Positions 36,101 through 50,800 of a stretch of DNA of 64,000 nucleotides are shown here, piece by piece. Positions within the stretch are counted from its first letter, which is position 1. Each line of letters begins with the position of its first letter. This stretch comes from Aulostomus chinensis. Its lineage: Eukaryota > Chordata > Actinopteri > Syngnathiformes > Aulostomidae. The notes beneath the pieces were generated by a model, which made no database searches, had not been told where the DNA came from, and worked only from the letters and a program-made list of their open reading frames with translations. The DNA is taken from NCBI GenBank assembly GCA_037954235.1, contig JBBMOA010000018.1:3228001-3292000 (forward strand), in the 5' to 3' direction. Position numbers and translations under genes: made by a program.

Positions 36101-39100
36101 GCTCTACCTCTGGATGGAGCGAGGAGAGGATTCTGTGTTCTCCGACACGTACGCCGTTACTGACGATTGCAACTGAAGCACAGAGTCATGGTGTCCCAGA
36201 AAAGCTGAGAAAATCTGTTTTTTATCGGCTTTGGCTGAGTATTGTCACAGACACAGTTTGTGAACATTTTTAAACGTAACAGAGCTGATGGAGCTGTAAT
36301 TCTGTTAGCAGGCCATATTCTGCTCTGCTCTGACCCCTCCGCTTTTATCTTTCCAGTTTTGATGCATCCGAATGAGATGTTTTCTAATTGGAATCAGGAG
36401 CTGCTTTGAGCGTCTGATAAGCTCATGAATACTAAATAGGCTTGCCCTCATCGCTGATTATTCTGCTGATTATTTTCACAGTTAATCAATGAATTGTGCA
36501 GCCAGTGACGTTTTGAAATGTGTCTTGATTCCATCCAACAGTCAAAAGCCCAAAGGCTCATCACATTCATCCTTGCGTGGCCACAGAAGCGGCCGTAATC
36601 CTTCTATTGATGAATCTGCAGCCAGAAAATTTCATACATCTTTGCAGCAGAGACAGTTGTTGGGTACTTTTCTTTCAGGAGACTAACTGTTGCCGCTCTA
36701 CAACCTCCTGGAAGCAGAAAGCTGCTGGGTGGCATTAATAGCTGCTCTACATTTTCAAGGAAAAATGTTCCCAGTGTGTCTTTTAATGACAAAGTTTTCA
36801 GGTCATGGAATCCATCTGGGGGTTCTAAGGGCAACCAGAGTATCGTCTATTAAAATCATGTTCAGCAGGCGAGAATGGGTCCATATTTCAAGCAAGCAAG
36901 ATGTTAAAAGGAAAGCTTCCCAGTTGGAGTGTAGGAAATACTAAATGTCTTCTAAGGTTTCCCTGGTTTGTGCTCTAAGCCTCCATAGGAAGTGAAGTTT
37001 AGACAGAAAACCACAGAAAATTTTCCAAGTGCCTTGTTGGTTAAAGCGAATGGCCAAGTGCATGAGGAGGCCAGAGCTTGTCAGCAAGTTTTTTAGCTTG
37101 TGGGTGCAAACTAATCTGTTATCAGACAAAGTGGTCGAGTCAAGGTGACAGGTAGGAAAGAGGATTCCATCGGGCCTCAGGCAAGGAAGCTGTAGACTCG
37201 GTAGATCAACCGATTCCAAACACAGATCCTTCACAGTCGGGACCAGCGGAGTGGGAATCTGCTCTGGCTCAGAGACCCAGTCAGACCCTGTGTGTTTTGG
37301 GTAATCACAGGGTTTGGTATTCCCAGCGTTGGGAGGGGCCATGTGGTCGAAACCAGCGTGCTGGAGCCTGTCCTTCGCAGGGGCCTGACACTCCTCCCTC
37401 TCCCCCTCCCCCTCTTCATCCTCCTCATCCTTCTCCTCTCATTCACTCACTCTCTCTCTCTCTCTCTCTCTCTCTCGCTCTCTCTCTCTCTGCCTCCTCA
37501 GCCAGTTACAGTTTATGTTTCAACTTGTCCAAGCCAAACCGCTCCCTCTGAGGAATTCACTCCGTGTTCTTTCTCCTTTCACTCTCTTTCATTTCCTTTT
37601 TTTTATTCCACGCTCGGCCTCTTCTTTCATTATGATTTTTTAATTTTTTTAAATTTGACACCCTTAGCACTCCTCCACCTCCCTCCTGTACATCTTTATT
37701 AAGCTCTCACTTCGCATCTCTTGGGGGTGTTATTTACTTTATGTTTCATAGAACACCAGTTTGATACATTTTTCAGGCTATTGATGATTGGCTCTGAGTC
37801 AAAGATCGTGTCCTTTTCTTGCACTGGGATATCAAACGATTAATCAGCTATTGGCTTTTTCCTGCTCCAGTCATTTTCATATCAGCATTAAAACTTCAGT
37901 TAACTGTGACTGCCAGACTTGTCACATGGATTTATGTATCCAGAGCCGTGAAACACACGCTAAATTTGGCTTCACAATATGCTCTGTGGCCCTTCTGAAA
38001 ACACACATAATTGTCCAAAAAGGTATTTACTGAACTTCCCAGACAGGACAATTAGTATTTGCAAGCTACTGACATATTTGAAACCAGACGCAACATTTAT
38101 TGTGGTCTCTTAGAGCAGAAGCAAAAGAAAAGTCAGAAGAAAACTTGCGGTAAAATTTTGGATTTCCATGATATGAATACATGAGGGGAGACAACAGAGA
38201 TGAGGAAGGAGAAGAGGAGGGGAGGGGAGGTGAGGTGAGTGAGGGAGACGGAGAGGAGTGAAGCCACGATGGAGAATAAGAGCAGTTATTTATAGGAGTG
38301 TCTGGTTATCCTGCCCTGCACCGCTACCCCACTTCCTGCCTCTAGCCTGCCACTTCCTGTCGCTGTGTGGCTGCCTCTGTGACTGCCAGGTCAAGTGTGT
38401 GTGTCTGTGTTTGTGCGTTTGCCAGGGTGAAGACAGCCTGCTGTGCGTCAGCGAGCATTTTTGAATGTAGAAGGTGAACAGGAAGTGAGTCTCGGGGTGT
38501 GCGTGTTTGAGGGCGCCCCTGACACACCCACCTCTCACCCGCTGACATAAAACACTTTCGTTTAGATAGTTTGGGAAGGTTGGTTGTCTTAACTGGTAAT
38601 GTTAGGCTTAAGATGTCTACAGGTCCACATTAGCCTGTCTGACTTCAACTGAGAAACACACATTCTGCTTACCTGAGGAAGGACAGGATAGAGCAGCACA
38701 CAGACGAGCGCTGAAACCCTCAGATAGTTTAGCATTGTTGACTTTTCTTACATTCCATGTTTTGTCTTTTTTTGGCTGAAGTAAGGTCAGATGATCGTTA
38801 CTTTTTTTTGCCATAATGTTTTTCATTAAATGCTGCTCTTACGAATTTTGAAGCGTTCATGTGTGTTAAAAACAGCGGTTGCTAATGGCTGTTGTCAGCA
38901 GCTGTCGGATACTATTGCTTTTTTTTTGTTGTTTATTTTAAACTTTTACGTACACATTTTTCAGCATTCTTGATTGGTTAGCAAGGGTTCAAAATTATAT
39001 TTAACTTTGTGCAAAGGTTGAACTCTGAGTAGTAATCTGAGTAATCTTTAGATTAACTTCAGAGTATAATTGCTGCGGCAAAGACTGAAGGTAGCTCAAC

Positions 39101-42100
39101 ACGTAGTGTCGCTTGTAACAAGTGATGTCCGTGTTTTCTTTTGCTCAGTATCTGCCAGGTACTTTTGCTGAGTATTTGTATCTAAAACTGCTTTTCCCCC
39201 ATCGTGTTGGAGTATTTCTTTGTTGAAACAAACTCGTATTAAAAAAGGTAATCAGGCTGTTTTTGCAATTGCTGACTATTTATCTTTGGAGTTGAACAAT
39301 CTCTAATTGAAGACATACATGGATGCTGCTCTGGCTGCACCCTGTGCACAGGGTTCTCTTTCATTCAGATTTCTCAGTCTGCTCTGGCAGTTTGTGCAAG
39401 AAATGAAGAACACTTACTTCCATTTTGTCCTGAAATTGAAATTACTAGGCCTGCACCGACACGTCCATCCTGCTGCACCTTTGAAAAATCTCTTGTAAGT
39501 GTCTTATTTACATCTACGTGTCAGTGTCCAATAGCGATAGTGGAGGGTATCATCAAAAACACATTCAAAGTTCAGGGGAATTCGGTAATTTCATCGTTTT
39601 TGGCACTAAAAATGAATCAGCAATCAGTCATGATTGTTAGCATGTGATGTAAAATTCAGTACAGTGAATGCTAGCCGGTAGCAGGCAGTACCAGTGATTG
39701 AGTGACAGGGGCTGGAATGACACATGGGTGATTGCGGTGTTGAGTCGGTTCCCAAAATTTATGATGCATCCCTTCCAGTCATGTTTGGTGTTTGATAGAG
39801 AACAAGCAGCACTAGACACCGCAGCAGGCTTGGCCTCTGCGATGACACGAGAATGGATCCCTCCTTCTCATCCTCCTCCTCCTCCTCCTCCTCCTCGCTC
39901 CTGCCTGTTTGGTCAGGTGATTGTGTTTGACTGACAGATGTGGGTCGTCAGGGCAGCGGGAGGGTGAGAGTTCTCACATGTGTCTGTCAGCTGTGAGCTT
40001 ATTTACTCGCCATTTAGGAATGAGATATTTAGAGAGCTGGTGGGAATCTGTCCTTAATTTCCACGCCGTCTGTGAAGATTCCCTCCGGACCTTGATAAGA
40101 CCAAGGTCAGCGTGGTCCACAAGCCCTACATTCCTGAGTACCCCAGTGGTTCTGTGGAGACGTGGACTCTGCCTGATAGCAGGCCGCCCAGGTGTGTTTA
40201 TGGATGACCGTTGTGAGGCTGCTGGAGAGAAGCAGCTGATGTGAAACCCAGCAGTCGCATGGTACATCAGGAAAACTATCATATTTTTACCTTGAGGGTG
40301 ATAATTGTAGCATAAGCAACACAGCAGTCTCTTGTTTGAATGTAATTAACTGGCATGAGATGAAAGTAATATTTACTTTGTCCTCCACTTTGTTAGAGCA
40401 GGAATGACTACACAGCAGAAAATAGACTCGATTTTGACTTCTGTCTATAATTTCTGTGTGGTTGTGTGATGCGTTCGCCACACCTGTCTCCTCAGGTGCT
40501 CTTGGGCCGACGGGATCTAATTGAGCTCTCAGACTCACATGATGTCTGCAGGCCCTGAAAGTCCTCAGGTTAAAGAAGCCAGACACAACACACGGTTACT
40601 CATCTGAACTGGGAATGCGCATGGATGGAAGAAGTGGCCTGACTGACCGCTGACACACAACTTCACTCTGCTGATGTTAAATAAATGTTTGTAGCAGTGA
40701 TGCTGCTTGTTTGCCCAACTTGGGTCAGCAGGACACAAACAAACTACCCAGCCAGATTTGTTGAAACTGGATGGAGGAGGGTCCAAGAAACATTCAATGG
40801 AAGATCCCCAAAGATGAAGTCACTTTCTTTAATATTGCTGGATGAGAAAATATATTCAGATATGACGTTTCAGTTGGGGGTTTGCATTTATCAGAAAAAG
40901 GGGTTATTAGCCTTGAGGTGGTTCTGCACTCAACTTCTACTCTTCTATATAATCAAATGTAAAACTGATGAATTGATGATTGAACTCACCAAATCTCTCT
41001 ATCTGTGTTTCCACAGGCGAAGGGGCGGAGGGATGGTCTCTCCTCAGCCAGTGACAACCCTCGGCCGCCGATGGCGGCCAGGTCGGGAAGGGAGGGGGGC
41101 AGCGTGGGCTGGAAGGGTCCCCGGACGCTGGTTCTCCATAAGAACTCGCAGGGTTTTGGTTTCACGCTACGCCACTTCATCGTTTACCCTCCCGAGTCAG
41201 CCCTGCACACCAACCTCAAGGTGAGCCAAAGGTGGACACATTCGTAAATATCTTAAATTGGGTTCTACGGTCTTGAACAGCACAGAACATATGAACTGTT
41301 TTAGAGACTGGTGTAGTGGATTTCCAGTCTAGTGTCATCCAGTCCCTTTTCCAACTTCCTGGTTTATTTTTATAGCACACATGGTTTCCATTTCATCCTA
41401 GCTAGCATTTAAAAGGGTTTCAGTAAGCCTCTCGTTTCACTGGCTGAACGCAGGACGGAGCCAATTGGAGTCCAGAGATAACCCTAATCATACTGCAGCT
41501 GGGGGTCAGTGAGGTCGAGCTGAGCAAAACGAACTCAGACAAAAGCAGAATACAGGTTTCGTCGATTAGAGACAAAGACCTCAGCAGGGGAAGACTGTTA
41601 AAGGGTCCATTAACTGAATCAAGACGTAGGCTTCCACTGGTAAAACCAGAACATTACATCTTGGAGGATATAATGAGCAGTAGTGGATGAGATGCACAAA
41701 CAGGTTTGAAAATAGTTCTCGTTGAATGTTTTTCAGTTGTTTTCCGTCCTTGGTGAGTTGGTGCTGGTGTTTTGGAATGAGCCTCAGTGTGAGCGGTTAT
41801 TTAGCTCTTTGAGGTGTGGGGGCAAACGTCTCCAGATGTGAAATTGAAGGATATGGAGGCTGGTTTGGGGTGAGGCAGCTGGAACAAGGCATCTATTATT
41901 ATTCTGCCACCCCGTCATGCAGCAGCTGCAGATAGAAGTACGGATTGAATGAGGTCTGTTGTGTTAGTCTGGTACCACTCACTCGCTGCCCGGCAGCACC
42001 AGGCCAGACCCGGACAATAGGCCCACTGCTGGTCTCTGGCTCTGGTTCTGTCCTCGTCTCCTCCGCCTCGAGGGTCACATGGTGTTTGGAGACAATCAGA

Positions 42101-45100
42101 GCCACAGAGCCCCCGTGGAAACCTCCCAAAGTTACTCTGAAAGTGTCCGATTATCAGAGGCCTGCAGGAACAACTTGGGCACTCGTTCGTGGTGTCAGCA
42201 GGTCCTGAAAGTCTTCAAGTGTCTTCAGTAATGTGAAACAAGGACATGGTTCTAGCTGGCTGAGAGCTTTTTTATTCTGCAGAGTAGAGAATGTGGAGAA
42301 GGAATTGAATGATTGCACCTTGAAGAACAACTTTAATATATTTAGAGTCGTTTTACCTTTGTATTTTCTTTTTGTGCTTGTCAGTTAGCAGGATTATACA
42401 AAAGACTACAAGGCCAGATTTCTCCAAACCCGATGGAGAATTGTAGCTTCGGCCAAGTAAGACCTCCTTAAGTTTTGATTGATGATATAGTGCCAAACGC
42501 TTTTTTATTATTTTCATTTTTTTTTTGCCTCATGAAAGACTTTTGTGTGAAATGTTCAAGAAAGGTCTTATATATCCAAATTTATAGACTTTATGGTTTA
42601 CATCTTTTCGTAGCTTTTATTAGAGTTACTTCGTTATTGTTAAGGCCAGTTTCAATGATTTTGCAGGAATTTGCAGATGAGTAAATGCTCCCAGTCGCCT
42701 GCTTCACATTTTCTACATAGCATCACTGACCAGTTTTCTTGTCGCTGCGGATGTCTGCTCCCTGGATGTGATCAGACCCGGGCTGGTCACTGTCGAGTGT
42801 CCCCAGGTCTGGGCTCTATTCTGGGGTCAGCAGCTATCTTTTCTCTGCCTCTAAACCCTCCACCATTGTCTGCAGAGCCAGGAATGAGCCCACTCAGCGC
42901 AGCACAAAGCCAGGCAGCAGTCAGCCCACCGTGCCCCTAACCCAAACTGTCCACTCAGCTTAGTGTGTGTGTGTGTGTGGAGGTGAACAGATAAGCTAAC
43001 AAATGTCCCCACCCGCATCCTCGCTGCAGACAGCTGTGTGTGTATGATGTCATGAGTACCTGCAGACGGTCCAACCTGAAAGTCTTTGCACCTCAACACT
43101 GATGCTCATAAACTCTGGTGTGTCTCAGGGAGGTTTGGCTGGAGGGTCCAGCAAGTCGCTGGCGTTTGAGGAAGCCTGTAGTTTAAAATGATATAAAGAA
43201 TACTTGGAACGCTTCCTGTCATCTATAAACCAACTCACCGTCCACCACAGCACATTTCACATGACAAACATTTAACTGGGAACACGCAGGGCGTTTTTTC
43301 TTTTCTTTTTTTTTCTTTTTCGTTTTTTTTTTTAATCGTGTGAAGGTCATTCTGGGTAGTCGGCATTGTGAGAGGAGATGTTGAGCTCGAGTCTCTGGTC
43401 AAGTCTTGCTCTGCTTGACTTAAATGCCTTTGTGATGAAATCTCACAATTCAAACCCAGAATATCTGCTCCTGTCAATGTGGTAAAATAAAAACAAAAAC
43501 AAAAAACCTCTCAGTGCAGCTGACAGTGATTAATCGGAGTGATTTGCACCTTTCATCCTGAATCAGGATTCTGTGTCACACCTCCAAGTCAGAAACTCAA
43601 CTAGGATTATGTTTGAAGTGAATTTGATCATTAATTCCGTCTGTCTCTTACATTTGCAGGATGAGGAGAACGGTAATGGAAAAGGTGAGTTTTCTCTGTC
43701 TATTTCCTGTCTCTTCTCAACTAAAACCATGTACAGTTAATGATGATGTAACGGAGAGAGACCTCTGTATTCCCTCCTGTCACCCCTGCTCTGCAGCCTC
43801 TCTCTGCCCCCTACAGGACATATTGCAGAACTACATCCGAAGTCAATCTTAAAACATCATCAGGACGCCTTAGATTAGGGCTGGATGTAAAGAGAAAAAA
43901 ATAAAAATAAAACACCTAATAATGAAATATTTTTCAAAAATATAAAAAACATGAAGTTGTAAATAACTTTTTATGGTGTTTTCTTTTTTGTCAGGTAAAT
44001 GTTTCTTTAAATTTGGAAAATCTTTTTCATATATTATATTATATTCACGCACCACAGTGACACTTTGCACAGGATGTCAGTTTTTGGAGCAAGTGAATTA
44101 TGTGGGAAATAGAGAGAGAGAGAGAAAGAGTAGTACTCAAACAACACAGCATGTGTTTGCTTTTACCCCACGGCCCACTGTAAAGTTTCAGTTTTGCGCC
44201 CCCCCCCCCCCCCCCAACAAGTTCCTTTGCCTCCTTTGTAGATGATGATTAATTATTGTCTTTTTATCACTGTTGGATCCCTGCTGCAGTTTAAAACTCA
44301 CAAGTCACACACAAAGGTTCATTTGCGTCGTCGTTCTTTCATCACCCAGGGTATCAGAAAGGAAGACTGGAGCCGATGGACACCATCTTTGTCAAGAATG
44401 TGAGAGACAAAGGCCCGGCCCACCAGGCAGGCCTGTGCACAGGTACAAAGAACACATGACACAGGGACATTTACATACTTACTCATTTGCTTTGGAAATC
44501 TGTTGAAGAGAGCGCCGGTCACGTGACGCTGCAGAGACGAGCAGATAAGACAGGATGATGCGATATGAAAGAGGCTGAGTGGGCGGTTAGCTTTTCTTTT
44601 TAGCACCAATACAGTGTGAAGAATGAAATTTTCCTGCTACTTACATGAGGATTTTGGCTTCGACTAGATACCAGTATGACAACTCAAGCTCTCGAGTGCA
44701 TTTCAATGTGACAGAGCTATTGAGGTTGTCCTGTTGTGTCTTGCTTGGAAGGACAGCGATCCTCTCCCAGCAGCCCCGACAAACCAAACCAGTGCTCCGT
44801 GTAAAGCACCAGTGCACTTGAACTCAACTTGTCACATCCAGAATCACATGCCAGCATGAACATATGCAAACACACAAACGCGCTTTGTATGTGTTTGAGC
44901 TTGCACCGAGTCATCATGAACGCACACAACTGTGAACACATCGTTACCCAGCGTCTTTTCCGGAGCCTTCCGTTCACAAAAGTTGTGGTGACGTGTTTGA
45001 TGTTGACAGTCAAACAGATCTTGCTGTTACTGGCTTAATCTGGAGCAAATAATTTGAGGGATTATTTGATTTGATCAAAGCTCAGATGAGAGTGAGTATT

Positions 45101-47786
45101 TATTCTTATCTGCGCTGGATTTGAGGCTTTTATTTCCGTAATCATAATGATGAAACTACAGGGTTTACACACGTGCAAATACGGATTCTGTGAATTTTGA
45201 TGCATCGTAAAATAAATCTCTTTCCGAATTTCTTGTTTTGCACCTGCCTCCAGAGGTCAGTGTGTGGCGTTCACACAATACTTTGTGTGTTTTATTCAGG
45301 CGATCGGCTGGTGAAGGTGAATGGAGAGAGTGTGCTAGGAAAGACGTACTCCCAGGTGATCGCCCTCATTCAGAACAGGTAAGACCTCCTGACTGTCAGC
45401 GATGGAAGTCTTAGGTGTGTTGACTTCCTCAATGTAATGTTTGGCTTTTCTTCAAGTGCTTACAGTAGACATGACGTCAACTTTTTAAAAGAGTAGCCTG
45501 AAGCAGCGGCCTCTACTACGCTGCACGTCCCTAAACTGCGATGCACTAGAGAGAGATTAGAAAATCATGTTTGGCTGATGAAGGTTACAATCTTTAACTG
45601 CTGGAGGGAATGACAGTTCATACTCATATCAACCCTCCTGAATTGCAGACGTTCTTTAGCACCCCTAAGTCATCAAGAGGTCAGAGGTCAACTAGGAAAA
45701 TGGCCTTCAGTTGGCTGGTGTTGCACTCATTTAAAGGGGAATTACCCTATTTTCCAACCTGGGCTTGAAGTCCCTCATCTAAAAGTGTTTTTGCCAATAC
45801 CATGTTTGTTGTCATCAGTGTCCGACAAACGTGTAACTGAAATCAGCAGTTTCTCCATGTGGTGGGCAACTAAATGCTCTGCTCTGACCAAATTTAACGT
45901 GACTTCTCCCATAAACATTTCAAAACACACTTCCCCACGATACCGGTAACCAAAAGTGATCAACTAAGCAAAATGCTATTTCTCCTCTCGGTGATGTTGT
46001 CAGACGCTATTACAGCAATCTGAGCGTGTCCTTGTTTCCTGACAGATTAGCTAATGATGTTACACAGCAGCAGTCATGGCGTTATTACTCACTACTGGGA
46101 TAATTCAAAACATTTTGGTCCCTGTCAACCATTTTGACACATATACTGGAATTTCCCTTGAAGAGGGCTCTGCTGTGCAGTGACACTGTTGAGATGTGAG
46201 ATGATACATGACCCAGTGGCTACGTAGCGCATGCTCATGGGTTCTTCTGTGGAAGTCTGTGTTTTTGTACTTTCAGGACTGGGCGAATCGAATTGGGTTC
46301 AGACCACACTGGTCTTTGTCCCTCTTGCGATAGCCTTACAGGGTGAATCCTGTGCAAAACAGAGTAAAAGTCTGAGTGTCTACTCAGGTTGAGACGGCGG
46401 TCAGGCAGTGCTTGACTTGTGATTTGAAGAGTGCAGACTCACCGTATTTTAATTAACAGCTATTTAAAGACATAACCGAGCCTGGTGAAGCTGCTTTTAG
46501 CTTTTAGGGTTCCAAAATGTGGAACAAATAGCCAGAGAACTTGAGACAGCAAAGGTTGTTTGTCATATATTCTGTCAAGCAACAGAACAAGGATGATGGG
46601 TATGTTTATCAGCCTGGTCTGAATCCTGTGTGTCGTCTTCTCTCTGTTTTGCAGTGAGAGCGTGCTAGAACTGTCCATTATGCCAAAAGATGAAGACGTG
46701 CTTCAGTTGGTAAGTGTGAGTATGGGATTTTTTTTACACACCTTAGCCCCCCCCCCCCCCCCCAAAAAACAAACAAAAACAAAACATGAGTGGTGTGTTA
46801 TTGTAGGACGCTGCAGGGCATTATATTTCTGCAGAAGTTAACCAGGATTCACCCCATCATTGCCCAAGAATGTGGAGATTTAGTTAGAATGGCTTGAGAA
46901 TGACTCAGAGGCTCCCTGCTCTGTGTTTAGATTATTACACGCATTCATTGAAGCGCCATCTTGACTGGCTTCAGCTTTTAAAAGTAGCTCTATGTTGGTA
47001 CACACACCCATGTACAGCATATTTTTGTCGCTCCACAGGTTGCTCCATGCACGCCCACATGATCAGACATGCACCTTCCCTCTCCCTTCCCATGAACATG
47101 GAGCTACATGTCAAAAACCAGATTCCCACATTTCCATGATCCTTCACACAGGTCCAGAAATATCAGTGCCGCTGTAAAAAAGAGGCAAGAACACGGTTCA
47201 TAATTCAAGTTTAATACATTTCTTAACCCCACAAACCCACTCCTCTGTCTTTACACTCCTCCCCAGCCTGCTACGCTTGTATCTACTGCATTCCTAGCAT
47301 GACATCACCAGTGCTGCGCCTCCTTCCACACTCCCACAGGGTGGAGAAAGACAGAGAATGAGAGGGAGTTTGGAAGGATCCGTGAGAGGAGAAAACAAGA
47401 AGACCAACTGATAGAAAACTAGAAAGCCATAAAAGTCTGAATATAACTAACAGCGGGAGTGCGTAAAATCAGAAGAACAGTAGCAGGAGTGTGTGTGAGG
47501 TGCGAGGAGAAGTCTCCTGCTTTACCCTCTGGTTTTTCTCCTCTGTGTTTGTGGAAACTACAAATTAAGGAAAGCTTTGGGATTCGTGTGGACGCCTAGA
47601 TCAACTAGGTAAACCGTGACAAGTTTTCAGTGTGTCTACTTAAGTTTGCTTTATTCTGTCAAGAAAAAAAGCAAAACGATTGTTCTGTGGTCATATGACA
47701 TGACGACAGTGTGATGCTTTCACCGTCAGTCTTGCTTAGGTAATTAGTTAATTTCAGGACTTGTTTTTGAAACTGGCACTCTTAAA

Positions 47787-47831
<45 letters not shown>

Positions 47832-50800
47832 GTGTACATGTATGTAGTTTCTGCTGGCTGCCGTGGAGTGTAGAGCTCAACCGATGCTGGATTCCTATAT
47901 TAGGAGTAAACACGTTACATATGATAGGCCTGGGCCGTGTGTTGTTATGTGTTCATTCGTGTCTAGATCTGATCGTGTGTCGAGGATTTTATTCCCACTA
48001 TTGCGAGTCACGGTTAGCAACATTTCTGTCTAAATCTGAGTGCTGAAAAAGCAGATAGTCGCCTCAGTCAAATGTCTCGGAGGTTTATTTCCAAAACATT
48101 TGACATGTCAGGTTGAAAAATGATTGAATCACACTTCTACATGTGATAGCAAATATCCTGTTGACATCAAGAAGGGGCCTCAGAATATTCTCATTCTAGT
48201 TGTTAAATATTATATTAGTTTTTAACCTCCAGCCCTAAAACATATCAAAACCACAATGGAAAAATATTCCATCACAAGGAGACCTCTCTCTTTTATATCT
48301 ATGGCTTTATTTTACATGTACATGGGTGCAGCATTCGAATGTTGTAACTTAGGAATGGTCTTACATACATAATGCATGTGCAAATAAACGGTCATGTTAT
48401 ACATCCCTCAAACGTAGTGGGGCCCAAATAATCAAGTAACTTTTCATTGTACTTAAGCTCATGACTTCAGTGGATATACTTGGACCACTACTCCTAACTA
48501 ACTAAACCACTTATGTTACTCTGTCAAGCTTCGAGATTCATGCTGAACTTTTATTACATCAGACTGAGCTGTTGGTCATGTTTTGTAATAACACGCGGTT
48601 GAGAATGGTCGCAAACTTGTGGGTCGCAGCTGTGCACGTTCAGGAGAAACTTTCAGCGTCTCCACTGGGGAAAAAACGGATTTAAAAGTTGTTTTTCATC
48701 AAGTCGATTGCTTCAGTTTTGAGTGAATTCATGTGCGTTCACTGGCAGATAAACTGGTTAATTTTGTAGTAGTTTACAGATGCACACACGTTAGCTTTCA
48801 CTCGAGACAAGGTTGTTAGCTGTGGGGTTAACAAGCTAGCTAGCTAATGTAGCAACAGCTAGAGATGTTAAGCTCTGGAAATATCCTGAGAACGTTCTGT
48901 ACAACGTACAGGTTATGTTTTCTGTTTTTTTATTTCTTCCGAGTGTTCTTCCTGAAGCTAAGATGATGCCTTCCAAAATATTCTAAAAATGTTGGTTGAT
49001 GCAACAAGTCACAAGTCAAATCCAATGATGTGATCAAAATATTTTGCATTCGTAAGGTTTAATTTTATAGGAGCATTATGCGAAGCGAGTTCACGTCCTT
49101 ACGATGTGCTTGTTGGATTAAACGTTTTCTTTGGCATTACTGGTGGCTAATGTTAGCCTGCATTTTGAGAACATTCTTTGCTAGCTGAGAGGACTGCGGA
49201 CAGTTGATATCTCATCTTCCCTGCATTATAACCTGTAAAATAGATGCTTTCCTGTCAGCCAACATGTTGGCCGGTTTCCACGTATCTGTGAAAGGCAAAA
49301 ATCAGCCGATTCAACCGTCAGGCCGGTGAATCCGCCAGTGTGGCACTGCAGCGTTTACTGAAGACAGTTCCTGCAGTTTGTTAGTTAGCGTTGAGAGCTG
49401 AGGCCCTGGAGACAAACTGCAAAGAGGCTGAGCTGAAAGGCCGTTTCCACATAACTCTATAAGACAGCATGAAGCTGTCAGAGAGAATTATGGTTATGGA
49501 CCTCACAGTTGTCAAACTTGTTTACAGTAAGAACACATTTTGATTTAAAGTCTGCCACTCACCTGCTTAAGATTTCTCTGGTCATGTCATGTCTCAAATG
49601 TCTTCCCTCCTCTCCCAGGCATACTCCCAGGATGCCTACTTGACAGGCAACGAACCCTTTTCAGGGGGAGCTGAGAACCTCCCGCCACCACCTCCCCTCT
49701 GTTACCCTCGCACCAAGACCACACCCACTACCGGAGCTCTTCCGTCTACCCCTATGGGCCAGAACCAACTGGATAATTGGAGTCACTGGCCAGGTTCTTC
49801 AAGTCCCTCTTCACCCCTGGACAACCGCTCTGCTGTTGGCAGCCCTGCTAGCTGGCAGGAGGGGCGCTCAGGAGAGCCCGGCGGTGTGGGTCACAGCAGT
49901 CCCGCCCACCGCACAGAGGAGATCCAGTATGGTATGACCAGCCAGCAGCCTCAAGGCCAGACCAGAGGGCGCTCCTACTCTTCCTCCTCCTCGTCAGGAG
50001 GCCCTCTATCCAGCCCACTGCAAGTCCACTACCACAACCACCACTCTGCCACCTCCTCACAGGCCCAGCCACGCAAGTCCAGCTCAGCCTGGACCAGTCC
50101 TCCCATGCCCCAGCTCAGCCACGGCCGCAATGAGCGGTGCCAGCAGGCCCTCTCTGACTGGTACTACAGCCAGGTGCCTGAGCGCCCAGGACGCAACATG
50201 CAGACCCGCCACCGCAGCTACTCTCAGGACCGGCTCAGTGAGTCAAGGAGACAGCAGCAGCGGACAGGTGCCTGGCCCCACAGCGCTTCCCAGGACACGT
50301 TGCTGTTACTGCAGCAATCGGGACCGGGGCCCCATGGGGACCCTTACTGGTCATATGGAGAGTGGGAGGGGGGCCCAGATAGAGGCCATCCTGCCTCTAA
50401 CTATACTCGAACTCGCTCTGAAAACCTGCTGGCGCAGTACGATCGGCATGGACACTCATTAGAGATGCTGGACCGAGCAGCAGCTGGACTAGTCTCACCT
50501 CGGTTTGAGAGGCCCGCGTGGCTCCAGCAGGCCCCTAAGCCACCCCCTAGAACTGATCTCTACCAGAGGCACGGAAGCCATTTTGGTGCTTCACAGGCAC
50601 CTCCGAAGCCCAGACACTCACAGTCACATTCTAAACATCCCCCACAGACCCACCCCCAGCCCCAGCAGGCGGCCCCCAAGAACAGGCGGCTTCCCCCAGG
50701 GCAGAGCATGGATGACCAGCCAGTGGGCTACCGCAGCTACAGCCCCTCTTTTTACCGTAAGACAGGCCGCATCATGCAGCAAGCTCACTCTTTTAGGGAC

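Larger units (their letters stand above)
31811..41016. other. arhgap23: arhgap23 intron 1, last part
   Basis: No exon is supported. T homopolymers lie at about 32579-32598 and 33226-33247, a GGGA repeat at 34162-34192, an element copy at 34379-34582, a TG repeat at 35611-35632, a pyrimidine tract with (TC)n at 37388-37499, a purine-rich stretch at 38188-38262, a TCC repeat at 39870-39896 and an element fragment near 40700-40880. Confidence 0.6.

Noticed and set aside
37388..37510. Strong acceptor-like end of a polypyrimidine tract (CCTCCTCAG)
   Set aside because: No open exon with a donor in the required phase follows. The tract is a simple TC repeat.
40685..41224. 179-codon open frame overlapping exon 2
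   Set aside because: It is in a different frame from the PDZ-encoding frame; its first half is intron and repeat.
49589..49618. Apparent start codon in the exon 7 open frame
   Set aside because: These ten codons are the intron's pyrimidine tract and acceptor. The PDZ exons splice in at 49619.
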